Source of the DNA: Pasteurellaceae bacterium
GTDB taxonomy: Bacteria; Pseudomonadota; Gammaproteobacteria; Enterobacterales; Pasteurellaceae
Reading direction: 5' to 3'
DNA: 64,000 nucleotides
NCBI GenBank assembly: GCA_900756155.1
Contig: CAAEJV010000028.1
Coordinates: forward strand, 1 to 64,000
The notes under the pieces were generated by a model. The model saw nothing but the letters and a program-made list of their open reading frames with translations, did not search any database and was not told the origin of the DNA. A program made the position numbers and the translations under genes. Shown one piece after another: positions 17,541 to 26,544 of the stretch. Positions within the stretch are counted from its first letter, which is position 1. Each line of letters begins with the position of its first letter.

Positions 17541-17607
17541 CTTTATCAAAAATTGTTGATAAATTGTGCAATTTTAGCGGGTTTTCTATTGAATTTTCCG
17601 GTTTCTA

Positions 17608-17636
17608 TCGACTGTTTGATTTTCTTTCGCTATAAT
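17608..17636 (+). promoter_or_regulatory. Probable sigma-70 promoter of tig
   Basis: TCGACT (4/6 match to -35), 17-nt spacer, then a perfect TATAAT at 17631-17636. The predicted leader is about 70 nt. Confidence 0.6.
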
Positions 17637-17714
17637 TTGGCGGTTTTTTATTTTTACAAACAATAACGTGTTCGGTGTGGTTTTTACCGAGTGCAACATT
17701 AATTGAGGTTACAA

Positions 17715-19013
17715 ATGTCATTAAATATTGAAACAACTCAAGGTTTAGAGCGTCGCGTGACGATCACCGTTCCAGCTGAAGCTGTAGAAAAAGCAACTCG
17801 TGAAGAATTCAAACGTGCAGCAAAAAATGTACGTGTTGATGGTTTCCGTAAAGGTCACGTGCCAGCTCACATCATTGAACAACGTTTTGGCGCATCAATT
17901 CGTCAAGATGTATTAAACGATTTATTACCACGTCATTTCTTTGATGCAGTAATCGCTGAGAAAATCAACATCGCAGGTCGTCCAACTTTCGCTATTGAAA
18001 CATTCGAACCTGGTAAAGATTTATCATTCACTGCAACTTTCGAAGTATACCCAGAAGTTGAATTAAAAGGCTTAGAAAACATCAAAGTTGAGAAACCAAC
18101 TGTTGAAATCACTGAAGCTGATATCGATAAAATGATCGATGTATTACGTAAACAACAAGCCACTTGGGTTGAAAGCAAAGCCGCAGCGAAAGCAGATTCT
18201 CGCGTAACAATCGACTTCGTTGGTTATGTTGATGGCGAAGAGTTCGAAGGTGGTAAAGCAACTGATTTCGTTCTATTCATGGGCCAAGGTCGTATGATCC
18301 CTGGTTTTGAAGAGGGCATCGTAGGTCACAAAGCAGGCGAACAATTCGATATCAATGTGACTTTCCCAGCGGAATACCATTCTGAAAACTTAAAAGGTAA
18401 AGATGCAAAATTTGCGATCACCTTGAAAAAAGTAGAAGAAATGGAATTACCAGAATTAACTGATGAGTTCGTTGCTAAATTTGGTCCAAACACCAAAACT
18501 GTGGCAGATTTACGTGCAGAAATCCGTAAAAACATGGAACGTGAATTGAAAAACGCATTAGTTTCTCGTGTTAAACAACAAGTAATCAATGGTTTAATTG
18601 AACAAAACCCAATTGATGTTCCAGCTTCTGCAGTAGAAGAAGAAATCAATGTATTACGTAACCAAGCAGCACAACGTTTCGGTGGCAATGCACAACAAGC
18701 TGCACAATTACCACGTGAATTATTTGAAGCGGATGCAAAACGTCGTGTTCAAGTTGGTTTATTATTCTCAGAAGTGATCAAATCAAACGAATTGAAACCA
18801 GATGAAGAACGTGCGAAAGCAATGATCGCGGATATCGCTTCTGCTTACGAACAACCAGCTGAAGTAGTTGAATATTACAGCAAAAATGAAGAGTTAATGA
18901 ACAACATTCGCAACGTAGTATTAGAAGAACAAGCCGTTGATGCCGTTCTTGCTAAAGCTCAAGTGACTGAAAAAGCGTCTTCATTTGATGAGATCATGAA
19001 TCCACAAGCATAA
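17715..19013 (+). CDS. tig: Trigger factor
   Basis: 432 residues, identical in length to the E. coli protein. A ribosome-docked chaperone that meets nascent chains at the exit tunnel. The N-terminal ribosome-binding domain contains the docking signature in VDGFRKGHVP, the FKBP-type prolyl isomerase domain spans about 155-245 (DFVGYVDGEEFEGG), and the rest is the helical C-terminal cradle. The start is the ATG (SLNIETTQGLERR) with GAGG 6 bases upstream, not the earlier TTG at 17703. clpP and clpX follow, the classic tig-clpP-clpX order. Confidence 0.97.
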   Translation: MSLNIETTQGLERRVTITVPAEAVEKATREEFKRAAKNVRVDGFRKGHVPAHIIEQRFGASIRQDVLNDLLPRHFFDAVIAEKINIAGRPTFAIETFEPGKDLSFTATFEVYPEVELKGLENIKVEKPTVEITEADIDKMIDVLRKQQATWVESKAAAKADSRVTIDFVGYVDGEEFEGGKATDFVLFMGQGRMIPGFEEGIVGHKAGEQFDINVTFPAEYHSENLKGKDAKFAITLKKVEEMELPELTDEFVAKFGPNTKTVADLRAEIRKNMERELKNALVSRVKQQVINGLIEQNPIDVPASAVEEEINVLRNQAAQRFGGNAQQAAQLPRELFEADAKRRVQVGLLFSEVIKSNELKPDEERAKAMIADIASAYEQPAEVVEYYSKNEELMNNIRNVVLEEQAVDAVLAKAQVTEKASSFDEIMNPQA

Positions 19014-19054
19014 TAATTGATAGAATGTGAATTAAATTCACAGGTATATCATCG

Positions 19055-19105
19055 AAAAGTGCGGTTGTTTTTTTCAATGAAAAGCGACCGCATTTTTGTT
19101 TTTAC
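19055..19105 (+). terminator. Probable terminator after tig, USS-based
   Basis: AAAAGTGCGGT (19055-19065) can pair with ACCGCATTTTT (19087-19097) with one G-T wobble across a loop of about 21 nt, followed by more Ts. Confidence 0.5.
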
Positions 19106-19158
19106 TGATTTTCGGGTAGAATATTGCCCGATTTTTTAGCACATATTTAGGGGCAAAA

Positions 19159-19740
19159 ATGAGTGTAATTCCTATGGTTGTCGAACAAACCTCTCGTGGT
19201 GAACGTTCGTACGACATTTATTCCCGCCTATTAAAAGAGCGCGTGATCTTCTTGAGTGGTGAAGTAGAAGATCGTATGGCAAATTTGATTGTGGCACAGC
19301 TACTTTTCTTAGAATCAGAAGATCCGAAAAAAGACATCAATATCTATATTAACTCACCGGGTGGCTCGGTGACTGCGGGTATGGCAATTTACGATACCAT
19401 GCAATTTATTAAACCGGATGTGCGTACCCTTTGTATTGGTCAAGCTTGCTCAATGGGCGCATTCTTACTTGCGGGTGGTACGGCAGGAAAACGTGCGGCA
19501 TTACCGAATGCACGCGTAATGATTCACCAACCGTTAGGTGGTTTCCGTGGACAAGCATCCGATATTCAGATCCATGCACAAGAAATTTTAAAAATTAAAC
19601 AAACCTTAAACGAGCGTCTTGCTTTCCATACTGGTCAAAGCATCGAACGTATCGAAAAAGACACCGATCGTGACAACTTTATGTCGGCGGAAGAAGCAAA
19701 AGCTTACGGCTTAGTGGACGATGTGTTGATTAAACGTTAA
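19159..19740 (+). CDS. clpP: ATP-dependent Clp protease proteolytic subunit
   Basis: 193 residues, so about 14 shorter than E. coli ClpP and lacking most of the propeptide. A serine protease that forms the double-heptamer chamber. The catalytic triad is visible: S98 in QACSMGAF, H123 in MIHQPLGG and D172 in DRDNFM. The start ATG follows GGGGC. A TAGAAT box at 19118-19123 suggests its own promoter in addition to read-through from tig. clpX begins 9 bp after its stop. Confidence 0.98.
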   Translation: MSVIPMVVEQTSRGERSYDIYSRLLKERVIFLSGEVEDRMANLIVAQLLFLESEDPKKDINIYINSPGGSVTAGMAIYDTMQFIKPDVRTLCIGQACSMGAFLLAGGTAGKRAALPNARVMIHQPLGGFRGQASDIQIHAQEILKIKQTLNERLAFHTGQSIERIEKDTDRDNFMSAEEAKAYGLVDDVLIKR

Positions 19741-19749
19741 GGATTTAAC

Positions 19750-20988
19750 ATGACAACAAATGATAACGATCTTCACTGTTCTTTCTGCGGAAGAGAGAAA
19801 AGTGAAGTAGGTAAGTTAATTGCGGGTACAGATGGCTATATTTGTAACGAGTGTATCGAGCTTTGCCATAGTATGTTGGAAGACAGTGGAGAAATCGAAA
19901 CACCGAGCGAACTGGCAGTTGAAGAAAAATTACCAACCCCACACGAAATTCGTGCTCACTTAGATGATTATGTGATTGGGCAAGATTATGCGAAAAAAGT
20001 CTTGTCAGTGGCGGTTTACAATCACTATAAACGCTTACGCACGAACCACCAAAGCAATGATGTGGAATTAGGTAAAAGTAACATCTTGTTAATTGGTCCA
20101 ACAGGTAGCGGTAAAACCTTATTAGCACAAACCTTAGCGCGTCGTTTAAATGTACCTTTTGCTATGGCTGATGCGACGACGTTAACCGAAGCGGGTTATG
20201 TGGGCGAAGATGTGGAAAATGTTCTGCAAAAATTATTGCAAAACTGCGATTACGATACAGAAAAAGCAGAGCAGGGCATTATCTATATTGATGAAATTGA
20301 TAAAATTAGCCGTAAATCAGAAGGCGCATCTATTACTCGCGATGTGTCTGGTGAAGGTGTGCAACAAGCCTTGTTGAAATTAATTGAAGGCACTATCGCA
20401 TCTGTACCACCACAAGGTGGACGTAAACACCCACAACAAGAAATGTTGAAAGTGGATACTTCAAAAATCCTCTTTATTTGTGGTGGGGCATTTGCTGGCT
20501 TAGATAAAATCATCGGTAAGCGTACACAAACTGATACCGGAATTGGTTTTGATGCGAAAGTAGAGAAGGAAGAAGAGAAAGAAAATCTTTCTGAATTATT
20601 CCGTCAAGTTGAGCCGGATGATTTAATGAAATTTGGTTTGATTCCAGAATTTATTGGTCGTCTTCCAATGATTGCGCCATTAAGCGAATTAGATGAAGAG
20701 GCGTTGATTCAGATCCTGACTCAACCGAAAAATGCACTGACCAAACAATATCAAGCATTATTTGGCTTAGAAGATGTAGAGCTTGAATTTACACCAGAAG
20801 CATTAAAAGCAATGGCGAAAAAAGCCCTTGAACGTAAAACCGGTGCACGTGGTTTACGCTCAATCGTTGAGGCTGTATTGTTAGATACGATGTATGATTT
20901 ACCTTCAATCGAAAACTTGCAAAAAGTGATCGTGGATGAAGAAACCATCGTTGATAACAAACCACCAAAACTCGAATATAAAAATTAA
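19750..20988 (+). CDS. clpX: ATP-dependent Clp protease ATP-binding subunit ClpX
   Basis: 412 residues. An AAA+ unfoldase that feeds tagged proteins (for example ssrA-tagged) to ClpP. N-terminal C4 zinc-binding domain with C10, C13, C32 and C35; Walker A GPTGSGKT at 116-123; Walker B IIYIDEIDKI; the ClpP-docking IGF loop in DTGIGFDAKV; and C-terminal sensor 2 in GARGLRSIVE. Probably co-transcribed with clpP. A USS at about 20991 follows the stop codon closely. Confidence 0.98.
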   Translation: MTTNDNDLHCSFCGREKSEVGKLIAGTDGYICNECIELCHSMLEDSGEIETPSELAVEEKLPTPHEIRAHLDDYVIGQDYAKKVLSVAVYNHYKRLRTNHQSNDVELGKSNILLIGPTGSGKTLLAQTLARRLNVPFAMADATTLTEAGYVGEDVENVLQKLLQNCDYDTEKAEQGIIYIDEIDKISRKSEGASITRDVSGEGVQQALLKLIEGTIASVPPQGGRKHPQQEMLKVDTSKILFICGGAFAGLDKIIGKRTQTDTGIGFDAKVEKEEEKENLSELFRQVEPDDLMKFGLIPEFIGRLPMIAPLSELDEEALIQILTQPKNALTKQYQALFGLEDVELEFTPEALKAMAKKALERKTGARGLRSIVEAVLLDTMYDLPSIENLQKVIVDEETIVDNKPPKLEYKN

Positions 20989-21042
20989 CAGAAAGTGCGG
21001 TTGTTTTTTCTGACATTTTTCATAGGCAATTCCGAAAGAAAA

Positions 21043-21051
21043 TGCTACAAT
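21043..21051 (+). promoter_or_regulatory. Extended -10 promoter candidate for secE-nusG
   Basis: TGC directly before TACAAT (21046-21051) fits an extended -10 element, giving a leader of about 50 nt. The -35 region is not obvious. Confidence 0.5.
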
Positions 21052-21109
21052 CGCACGTTCTGAAATTAATCTAAAAATTATTTATCCCTTATTTTATACG
21101 GATTCAATT

Positions 21110-21526
21110 ATGGCAACTGAAATTGTTGAGAAAAAGAAACACGACCAAGAACAAGTCGTAGAAGGAAAATCAAAAGGCTTAAACACGCTTCTTTGGATTC
21201 TTTCTGTGGCATTTTTTACCGCCGCAGCAATTGGTAACGTTTATTTTAAAGAAGCCTTTTCTTTACCAGTGCGTGTAGTTGGCGTAGTTGTCGCCTTATT
21301 AATTGCCTTTGGTTTTGCTTCAATTACCAATCAAGGTACAAAAGCTCGTACATTCTTTAGCGAAGCAAAAGTTGAAGGTCGTAAAGTGGTATGGCCAACT
21401 CGTGCAGAAACACGTCAAACAACTTTAATCGTTATTGCGGTAACGGTGCTTACTTCTTTATTCTTCTGGGCAATTGATTCAATTATCATTGCATTGATTA
21501 ACTTCTTAACTGATTTGAGATTCTAA
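21110..21526 (+). CDS. secE: Preprotein translocase subunit SecE
   Basis: 138 residues, the long enteric form with three membrane helices (about 28-45, 52-72 and 105-130). It clamps SecY in the inner-membrane translocon. The conserved amphipathic stretch before the last helix is visible as FFSEAKVEGRKVVWPTRAE. One base separates its stop from nusG. Here the pair follows clpX, an order I recall from H. influenzae, rather than a tRNA-tufB block as in E. coli. Confidence 0.97.
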   Translation: MATEIVEKKKHDQEQVVEGKSKGLNTLLWILSVAFFTAAAIGNVYFKEAFSLPVRVVGVVVALLIAFGFASITNQGTKARTFFSEAKVEGRKVVWPTRAETRQTTLIVIAVTVLTSLFFWAIDSIIIALINFLTDLRF

Positions 21527-21527
21527 A

Positions 21528-22085
21528 ATGAGCGAAACTGAAAACGTATCCAAAAAACGTTGGTATGTATTGCAAGCATTCTCAGGCTTTGAGAGTCGTG
21601 TTGCAATCACATTGCGTGAATATATCAAACAACAACAAATGGAAGATCAGTTTGGCGAAGTGTTAGTGCCAACTGAAGAAGTCGTTGAAAACGTAGCTGG
21701 TAAACGTCGTAAAAGTGAACGCAAATTCTTCCCTGGCTATGTATTAGTTGAAATGGCAATGAATGATGACACATGGCACTTAGTGAAAAGTGTACCACGT
21801 GTAATGGGTTTTATCGGTGGTACACCAGATAAGCCAGCGCCAATTTCTAAACGTGAAGCTGATTTAATTTTAAATCGTTTAGAGCAAAGTGCTGAAAAAC
21901 CACGTCATCGTAAAGAATATCAACCAGGTGAAGAAGTGCGTGTGACAGAAGGTCCATTTGCTGACTTTAATGGTACGGTTGAAGAAGTAGATTACGAAAA
22001 AGGCCGCTTAAAAGTGTCTGTATCTATCTTCGGTCGTGCAACACCAGTTGAGCTTGAATTTGGTCAAGTGGAAAAAACACGTTAA
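21528..22085 (+). CDS. nusG: Transcription termination/antitermination factor NusG
   Basis: 185 residues (E. coli 181). It binds RNA polymerase through the NGN domain (about 10-125; RWYVLQAFSGFESRV, FPGYVLVEM) and Rho or ribosomal S10 through the C-terminal KOW domain (about 135-185; VTEGPFADFNGTVEEVDYEK). Translationally coupled to secE (1-bp gap). A USS-pair terminator separates it from rplK, whereas in E. coli rplKA is a neighbouring unit. Confidence 0.98.
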   Translation: MSETENVSKKRWYVLQAFSGFESRVAITLREYIKQQQMEDQFGEVLVPTEEVVENVAGKRRKSERKFFPGYVLVEMAMNDDTWHLVKSVPRVMGFIGGTPDKPAPISKREADLILNRLEQSAEKPRHRKEYQPGEEVRVTEGPFADFNGTVEEVDYEKGRLKVSVSIFGRATPVELEFGQVEKTR

Positions 22086-22115
22086 TTTCCCTTTTCCAAA
22101 ATAAGAGATTTAATG

Positions 22116-22148
22116 ACCGCACTTAAACAATAAAGTGCGGTTGTTTTT
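22116..22148 (+). terminator. Terminator of secE-nusG, an inverted USS pair
   Basis: ACCGCACTT (22116-22124) and AAGTGCGGT (22133-22141) form the stem, followed by TGTTTTT. Confidence 0.85.
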
Positions 22149-22206
22149 CGAGTAGTTTTCTACTTGAAATTTCGAGGCTGATTAATTAAAATACAGCCTT
22201 TCATTA

Positions 22207-22237
22207 ACAGGGGAGCCGATTTCGGCGTTATCACCCA
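22207..22237 (+). promoter_or_regulatory. Probable L1-binding leader element of the L11 operon
   Basis: The leader just before rplK contains GGGAGCCGA then TCGGCGTTATCACCC: an inner 5-bp hairpin (GCCGA/TCGGC) within an outer GGG/CCC closing helix with an asymmetric internal loop. In E. coli, L1 represses rplKA by binding a leader structure that mimics its 23S rRNA site. The equivalence is inference from position and fold. Confidence 0.5.
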
Positions 22238-22255
22238 TTTAGAGGAAACTAAAAA

Positions 22256-22684
22256 ATGGCAAAAAAAGTCCAAGCATACGTTAAGTTGCAAGTTGCAGCT
22301 GGTATGGCAAACCCATCACCACCAGTTGGTCCTGCATTAGGTCAACAAGGTGTGAACATCATGGAATTCTGTAAAGCATTCAACGCTCGTACTGAGAGCA
22401 TTGAAAAAGGTTTACCAATTCCAGTTGTTATCACTGTATATGCAGACCGTTCATTCACTTTCATTACTAAAACTCCACCAGCAGCAGTATTATTGAAAAA
22501 AGCTGCGGGTATCAAATCTGGTTCTGGTAAACCGAACAAAGATAAAGTGGGTAAAGTAACTTTAGATCAAGTTCGTCAAATCGCTGAAACTAAAGCAGCA
22601 GATATGACTGGCGCGACTATCGAAACTAAAATGAAATCAATTGCTGGTACTGCTCGCTCAATGGGCTTAGTGGTGGAGGAATAA
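22256..22684 (+). CDS. rplK: 50S ribosomal protein L11
   Basis: 142 residues, the same as E. coli. It binds the GTPase-associated centre of 23S rRNA and is needed for RelA activation during amino-acid starvation (relA is at 50.9 kb). The proline-rich N-terminal element GMANPSPPVGPALGQQGVNI is diagnostic. AGAGGAAAC before the ATG is a strong ribosome site. rplA starts 4 bp after its stop. Confidence 0.98.
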   Translation: MAKKVQAYVKLQVAAGMANPSPPVGPALGQQGVNIMEFCKAFNARTESIEKGLPIPVVITVYADRSFTFITKTPPAAVLLKKAAGIKSGSGKPNKDKVGKVTLDQVRQIAETKAADMTGATIETKMKSIAGTARSMGLVVEE

Positions 22685-22688
22685 TACG

Positions 22689-23378
22689 ATGGCTAAATTG
22701 ACTAAAAAAATGAAAGCAATCAAAGCTGGCGTAGATTCTACTAAAGCATACGAAATCAACGAAGCAATCGCGTTATTGAAACAATTCGCAACTGCTAAAT
22801 TCGTTGAAAGTGTTGACGTTGCAGTAAACTTAGGTATCGATCCTCGTAAATCAGACCAAAACGTTCGTGGTGCAACAGTATTACCACACGGTACTGGTCG
22901 TGAAGTACGCGTAGCTGTATTCACCCAAGGTGCTAACGCAGATGCAGCTAAAGAAGCTGGTGCTGATTTAGTCGGTATGGAAGATTTAGCAGAGCAAATC
23001 AAAAAAGGCGAAATGAACTTTGACGTTGTTATCGCTTCTCCTGATGCAATGCGTGTTGTTGGTCAATTAGGTCAAGTATTAGGCCCACGTGGTTTAATGC
23101 CAAACCCTAAAGTTGGTACCGTAACACCAAACGTTGCTGAAGCAGTTAAAAATGCTAAATCTGGTCAGATCCGTTATCGTAACGATAAAAACGGTATCAT
23201 CCACACAACAATTGGTAAAGCAAACTTCTCTGAAGTTCAATTAAAAGAAAACCTTCAAGCATTATTGGCTGCTTTAAACAAAGCAAAACCAACTACTGCA
23301 AAAGGTATCTTTATCAAGAAAGTAAGCATCTCTACAACTATGGGTGCTGGTGTGGCTGTTGATCAAGCTTCACTATAA
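22689..23378 (+). CDS. rplA: 50S ribosomal protein L1
   Basis: 229 residues (E. coli 234). It forms the mobile L1 stalk at the E site and represses its own operon. The signature GQLGQVLGPRGLMPNPKVGT is present. It is followed directly by a strong terminator, so rplJ-rplL are not linked to rplKA here, unlike E. coli. Confidence 0.98.
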   Translation: MAKLTKKMKAIKAGVDSTKAYEINEAIALLKQFATAKFVESVDVAVNLGIDPRKSDQNVRGATVLPHGTGREVRVAVFTQGANADAAKEAGADLVGMEDLAEQIKKGEMNFDVVIASPDAMRVVGQLGQVLGPRGLMPNPKVGTVTPNVAEAVKNAKSGQIRYRNDKNGIIHTTIGKANFSEVQLKENLQALLAALNKAKPTTAKGIFIKKVSISTTMGAGVAVDQASL

Positions 23379-23404
23379 TTAAGCGTTAAAACTTAATTCA
23401 AATT

Positions 23405-23440
23405 AACCGCACTTTGGGTAACTAAAGTGCGGTTATTTTT
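23405..23440 (+). terminator. Terminator of rplK-rplA, an inverted USS pair
   Basis: An 11-bp perfect stem (AACCGCACTTT with AAAGTGCGGTT), 8-nt loop, then a T-rich tail. Confidence 0.92.
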
Positions 23441-23474
23441 TACATGCTTTCAATAAGTGAAATATTGAGAATAT

Positions 23475-23524
23475 AAAAAGAGCGCTCAAATTTTATTATA
23501 TTTTGAATTTGACCGCTCTTTTTT
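23475..23524 (-). terminator. Terminator of the alcohol dehydrogenase gene
   Basis: An 18-bp stem with one mismatch (AAAAAGAGCGCTCAAATT against AATTTGACCGCTCTTTTT) around a 13-nt loop, with Ts on both strands, 8 bases beyond the leftward stop. It can act in both directions. Confidence 0.85.
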
Positions 23525-23532
23525 ATGAGAGA

Positions 23533-24678
23533 TTACTTCGCTAAAGCAAAAATGGCTTCAATAGCTTCTTTGGTATACGTTTTTTCCACTTTCGCTCTGA
23601 TTGCAGTTTGAGCCGCATTATCGACAATTTCAGCTAAGGTTTTATCATCAATACCAAGTTGTTCAAGACGAGTTGGTGTGCCGATTTTATCAAACCAAGC
23701 TTTTAAGACGAAGATACCCTCTTCAGCATTATCTAGGCCAAATATTTCTTTAGCAAAGCGTTTGAATTGAGCAGGTCTTTGAGATTGATACCATTGCATC
23801 CACGCAGGCATAATGACGGACAGCCCAGCTCCATGTGGCACATCTGAAATCGCACTCATGGAATGCTCAATCATATGATTTGGGAAACCGTAAGGTGAGA
23901 TACCTAAATGCGTTAAACCATTTAACGCAAGTGTAGCCGCCCAGGCAAATTCACTACGTGCATTGAGATCTTGTGGGTCATTAAGCAAGATTTCCGTGGT
24001 GCGAATAACCGTTTTAATATTGCTTTCTACTAAGAAATCAATAATTTCAGGGCGATATTCAGCCGTGAAGTAGGCTTCAATAGAATGAGCAATAATATCC
24101 GCAGCAGAATACACTAAATAATCACGACTGACGGTCGCTTGTAATTTCGGATTAATGACTGATACTTTTGGGAATAAATGGTTGCTGTGAATCGAATATT
24201 TTTGTTGCGTTTCTTCATTGGTAATGACTGAGCCCCAGTTCATTTCACTGCCTGTTGCTGCAAGGGTGATTACATCAAAAATCATCAATGCTTTTTGCAC
24301 AGGTGTGCCTTTAAAGAAGTCCCAAGTATCACCGTCATAGCACGCACCTGCTGCGATCGCTTTCGCACTATCAAGGCAAGAGCCGCCACCAATACTCAAC
24401 ACACTATCTGCACCAAAGGCTTTTGCCATTGCAACGGCTTCACGGACTTTACTGATTGTTGGGTTACTTTTTACCCCGCCACATTCAATGTATTCAATGC
24501 CATGCTCACGCAAGCTTTTCGCCACATCTTCAAATAAGCCTGATTGTTTGACACGCTCACTACCATAGATAATTAAGGCCTTTTTTGCAGCGTATTCGTG
24601 CATATATTTCCCCATCTCTTTTTCTTTATCGAGGCCAAATTCAATGCGAGTTGGGTTTTGAAAACTAAATGGATACAT
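23533..24678 (-). CDS. Iron-containing alcohol dehydrogenase (YqhD/BdhA-like)
   Basis: 381 residues, the usual length for group III metal-dependent alcohol dehydrogenases. Dinucleotide-binding GGGS at 97-100 and TLAATGSEMN at about 138-147; metal ligands D194 and H198 (ADIIAHS), H268 and H282 (NHMIEHS ... PHGAG). By overall resemblance to E. coli YqhD it probably reduces short-chain aldehydes with NAD(P)H; exact substrate is not determinable. A ribosome site (AAGGAGATAAA) precedes the ATG and a USS (near 24702) lies in the upstream gap. It may belong with, or be separate from, the ygiBC run upstream. Confidence 0.88.
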   Translation of the reverse strand: MYPFSFQNPTRIEFGLDKEKEMGKYMHEYAAKKALIIYGSERVKQSGLFEDVAKSLREHGIEYIECGGVKSNPTISKVREAVAMAKAFGADSVLSIGGGSCLDSAKAIAAGACYDGDTWDFFKGTPVQKALMIFDVITLAATGSEMNWGSVITNEETQQKYSIHSNHLFPKVSVINPKLQATVSRDYLVYSAADIIAHSIEAYFTAEYRPEIIDFLVESNIKTVIRTTEILLNDPQDLNARSEFAWAATLALNGLTHLGISPYGFPNHMIEHSMSAISDVPHGAGLSVIMPAWMQWYQSQRPAQFKRFAKEIFGLDNAEEGIFVLKAWFDKIGTPTRLEQLGIDDKTLAEIVDNAAQTAIRAKVEKTYTKEAIEAIFALAK

Positions 24679-24726
24679 ATTTATCTCCTTATTATCTATT
24701 AAGTGCGGTCAGTTTTTGTGTTGTTT

Positions 24727-25908
24727 TTATTCCACAAAGTAATGCGGAATGAAGTGGCTATCATTGCCGGTAACTGGGGTAAAATCTTCTCTTAATCCGA
24801 TGCCACAAGCCACATCACCTACTACCCAAGAACCAATCATTGGATACATACCATCAAAATTTGGCAGTTCAAATTTTTGTTGATAGATGTAACCTGCTTG
24901 ATCGTAAAAGGCAGAATGCTCACTACCTTTGGCAGCAAATTCTAGACCATTACGTTTTTCATAGTAAGAAATATTGGCGCCCTCACGGCCTAAGGTCGGT
25001 TTTTTCACCCATATTGATTGGCGATCGGTAATATCATGCTTGCTAAAGTAAGCGGGTAGTAATAATGGATGATTTGGATGTTTTTGCCATAATTTTGCCA
25101 ATAGTACTTTATTGCTTAATAGTAATTTCCACGCCGGTTCAATAAAGGTAGTGGATGAGTTAAGCATGTGTGGTGCATATTCTGTCGTGGTCATCCATTC
25201 AAGCGGATAGAGCTTAAATAAACAATCAATAGGTTGATTATTCAGATCGAGGAATTGCTGATTGTCTTTATCGTAGCCTACATCTTCAATGGCAAGTTGA
25301 TGAATATGCCAACCTGCATTGTAAGCCACATCCGCCAGGTAATCGATATTGCCCCAATCTTCACGGCCCGCTTCTTGCATGGCACTAAAATGGAAATCTT
25401 TTAGCCCAGTTTGTTGTTGAATAAACTGAAAGCGATTAAGCAATTCTTCGTGAATCCAATTAAATTGGTCACGATGAGCTAAGCCTTCAATTTTCTCTAA
25501 CCATTGCCATTGCACCACAGCAGCTTCAAGCAGGGAAGTAGGGGTGTCGGCATTATATTCAAACATTTTGAGGTTTTCACCGTCATAACCAAAATCAAAA
25601 CGGCCATATAAGTGCGGTACGTTTTTAGCCCATGTTTGTTCAATCAAATTTTTCTGTAAATCGGTGAAGCGATAATGGGCATAATCACCTTGTTTCACTT
25701 CATCGGCAACAAAATCCATACACATCGCGTGCAATTCGTTGGTGGCGTCTTCAATACGATCGATTTCCGCTAGGGTAAATTCATATGCCACATTGTCCGA
25801 CCAATAATGAGAGCCATCAGAAGAAGGCAGATTATAATAATCAAAGCCCACATCTAATAATTGTTGCACCATATTGTGGCGAGTAGGAAAGCCCGTAATT
25901 CGTTTCAT
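24727..25908 (-). CDS. ygiC: Glutathionylspermidine synthase-like ATP-grasp protein YgiC
   Basis: 393 residues. Matches the synthetase half of glutathionylspermidine synthase: FDFGYDGENLKMFEYNADTP near residue 105 and a late ATP-binding block VKKPTLGREGANI. Whether members without the amidase domain make glutathionylspermidine is unsettled. It begins 2 bp after ygiB ends, as in enteric bacteria where the two are paired. One USS at about 25610. Confidence 0.9.
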   Translation of the reverse strand: MKRITGFPTRHNMVQQLLDVGFDYYNLPSSDGSHYWSDNVAYEFTLAEIDRIEDATNELHAMCMDFVADEVKQGDYAHYRFTDLQKNLIEQTWAKNVPHLYGRFDFGYDGENLKMFEYNADTPTSLLEAAVVQWQWLEKIEGLAHRDQFNWIHEELLNRFQFIQQQTGLKDFHFSAMQEAGREDWGNIDYLADVAYNAGWHIHQLAIEDVGYDKDNQQFLDLNNQPIDCLFKLYPLEWMTTTEYAPHMLNSSTTFIEPAWKLLLSNKVLLAKLWQKHPNHPLLLPAYFSKHDITDRQSIWVKKPTLGREGANISYYEKRNGLEFAAKGSEHSAFYDQAGYIYQQKFELPNFDGMYPMIGSWVVGDVACGIGLREDFTPVTGNDSHFIPHYFVE

Positions 25909-25910
25909 AT

Positions 25911-26540
25911 TTAACCGCCTGAGCTACGGCTGCTGCTTGAGCTAGAGCTTTTAAAGCCACCGCGTGAAACCGGTTTACTGTAAGTGCTGCCTGCATTACC
26001 TTTCACTAATACAGGTTTACCGACAGAACGATTAGTTTGTGGTTGGATAACTTGACCAGTCGGTGTTGAAACGGCACGGTTACTTGGATTATAGCTAGGT
26101 CCTAAAAATGAGCCCATCGTACGCGCGATCATATAACCCATTGCGGCGCCTGCAATCGCACTGCCCATACTACCGTGTCCTTCTCCTGTTGCAGAGCTCG
26201 TGTGGCTTGCTCCCTCAGAACCGCTTGAGTTACCAGAGTGAGTTGCTCCATCTGGGTTTAAGGTTTGTTTGACGGTCTGATTGTCTTCTGACCATTCGCT
26301 ATTATTGCTTGGACGTGTATTTAAATTGCCCGAGAGGGAGGAGCCAGATCCAGCATGTGCAGTTGTACCGCTATTATTTTCACTAGATTGGTCAGCTTCA
26401 CATAATTCAATTTTTTGCCAATCGGCTAAACAATCCTCAAGGCTGTTATAAACATCTCGTTGAACTTGCTCTTCTGAGCAGCCGCCCAATAAAGTCACAA
26501 TAGAAAGGCTGACGAGAACTTGATTTTTCTTTTTCATCAT
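25911..26540 (-). CDS. ygiB: YgiB/DUF1190-type lipoprotein
   Basis: 209 residues. N-terminal lipoprotein signal (hydrophobic stretch, then lipobox LGGC with Cys at about residue 21), a Cys-containing EQVQRDVYNSLEDCLADW segment, then a long Ser/Gly/Asn-rich low-complexity region, a Gly/Ala segment (AIAGAAMGYMIARTMGSFLG) and a run of seven serines near the end. The layout matches E. coli YgiB; function unknown. Paired with ygiC 2 bp downstream. Starts at an ATG-ATG doublet with the first used here. Confidence 0.85.
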   Translation of the reverse strand: MMKKKNQVLVSLSIVTLLGGCSEEQVQRDVYNSLEDCLADWQKIELCEADQSSENNSGTTAHAGSGSSLSGNLNTRPSNNSEWSEDNQTVKQTLNPDGATHSGNSSGSEGASHTSSATGEGHGSMGSAIAGAAMGYMIARTMGSFLGPSYNPSNRAVSTPTGQVIQPQTNRSVGKPVLVKGNAGSTYSKPVSRGGFKSSSSSSSRSSGG

Positions 26541-26544
26541 AGGG

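Noticed and set aside
25911..25960. Phase-variable simple repeat in the Ser-rich end of ygiB
   Set aside because: The serine run uses mixed codons, with no mono- to tetranucleotide repeat long enough for slippage.
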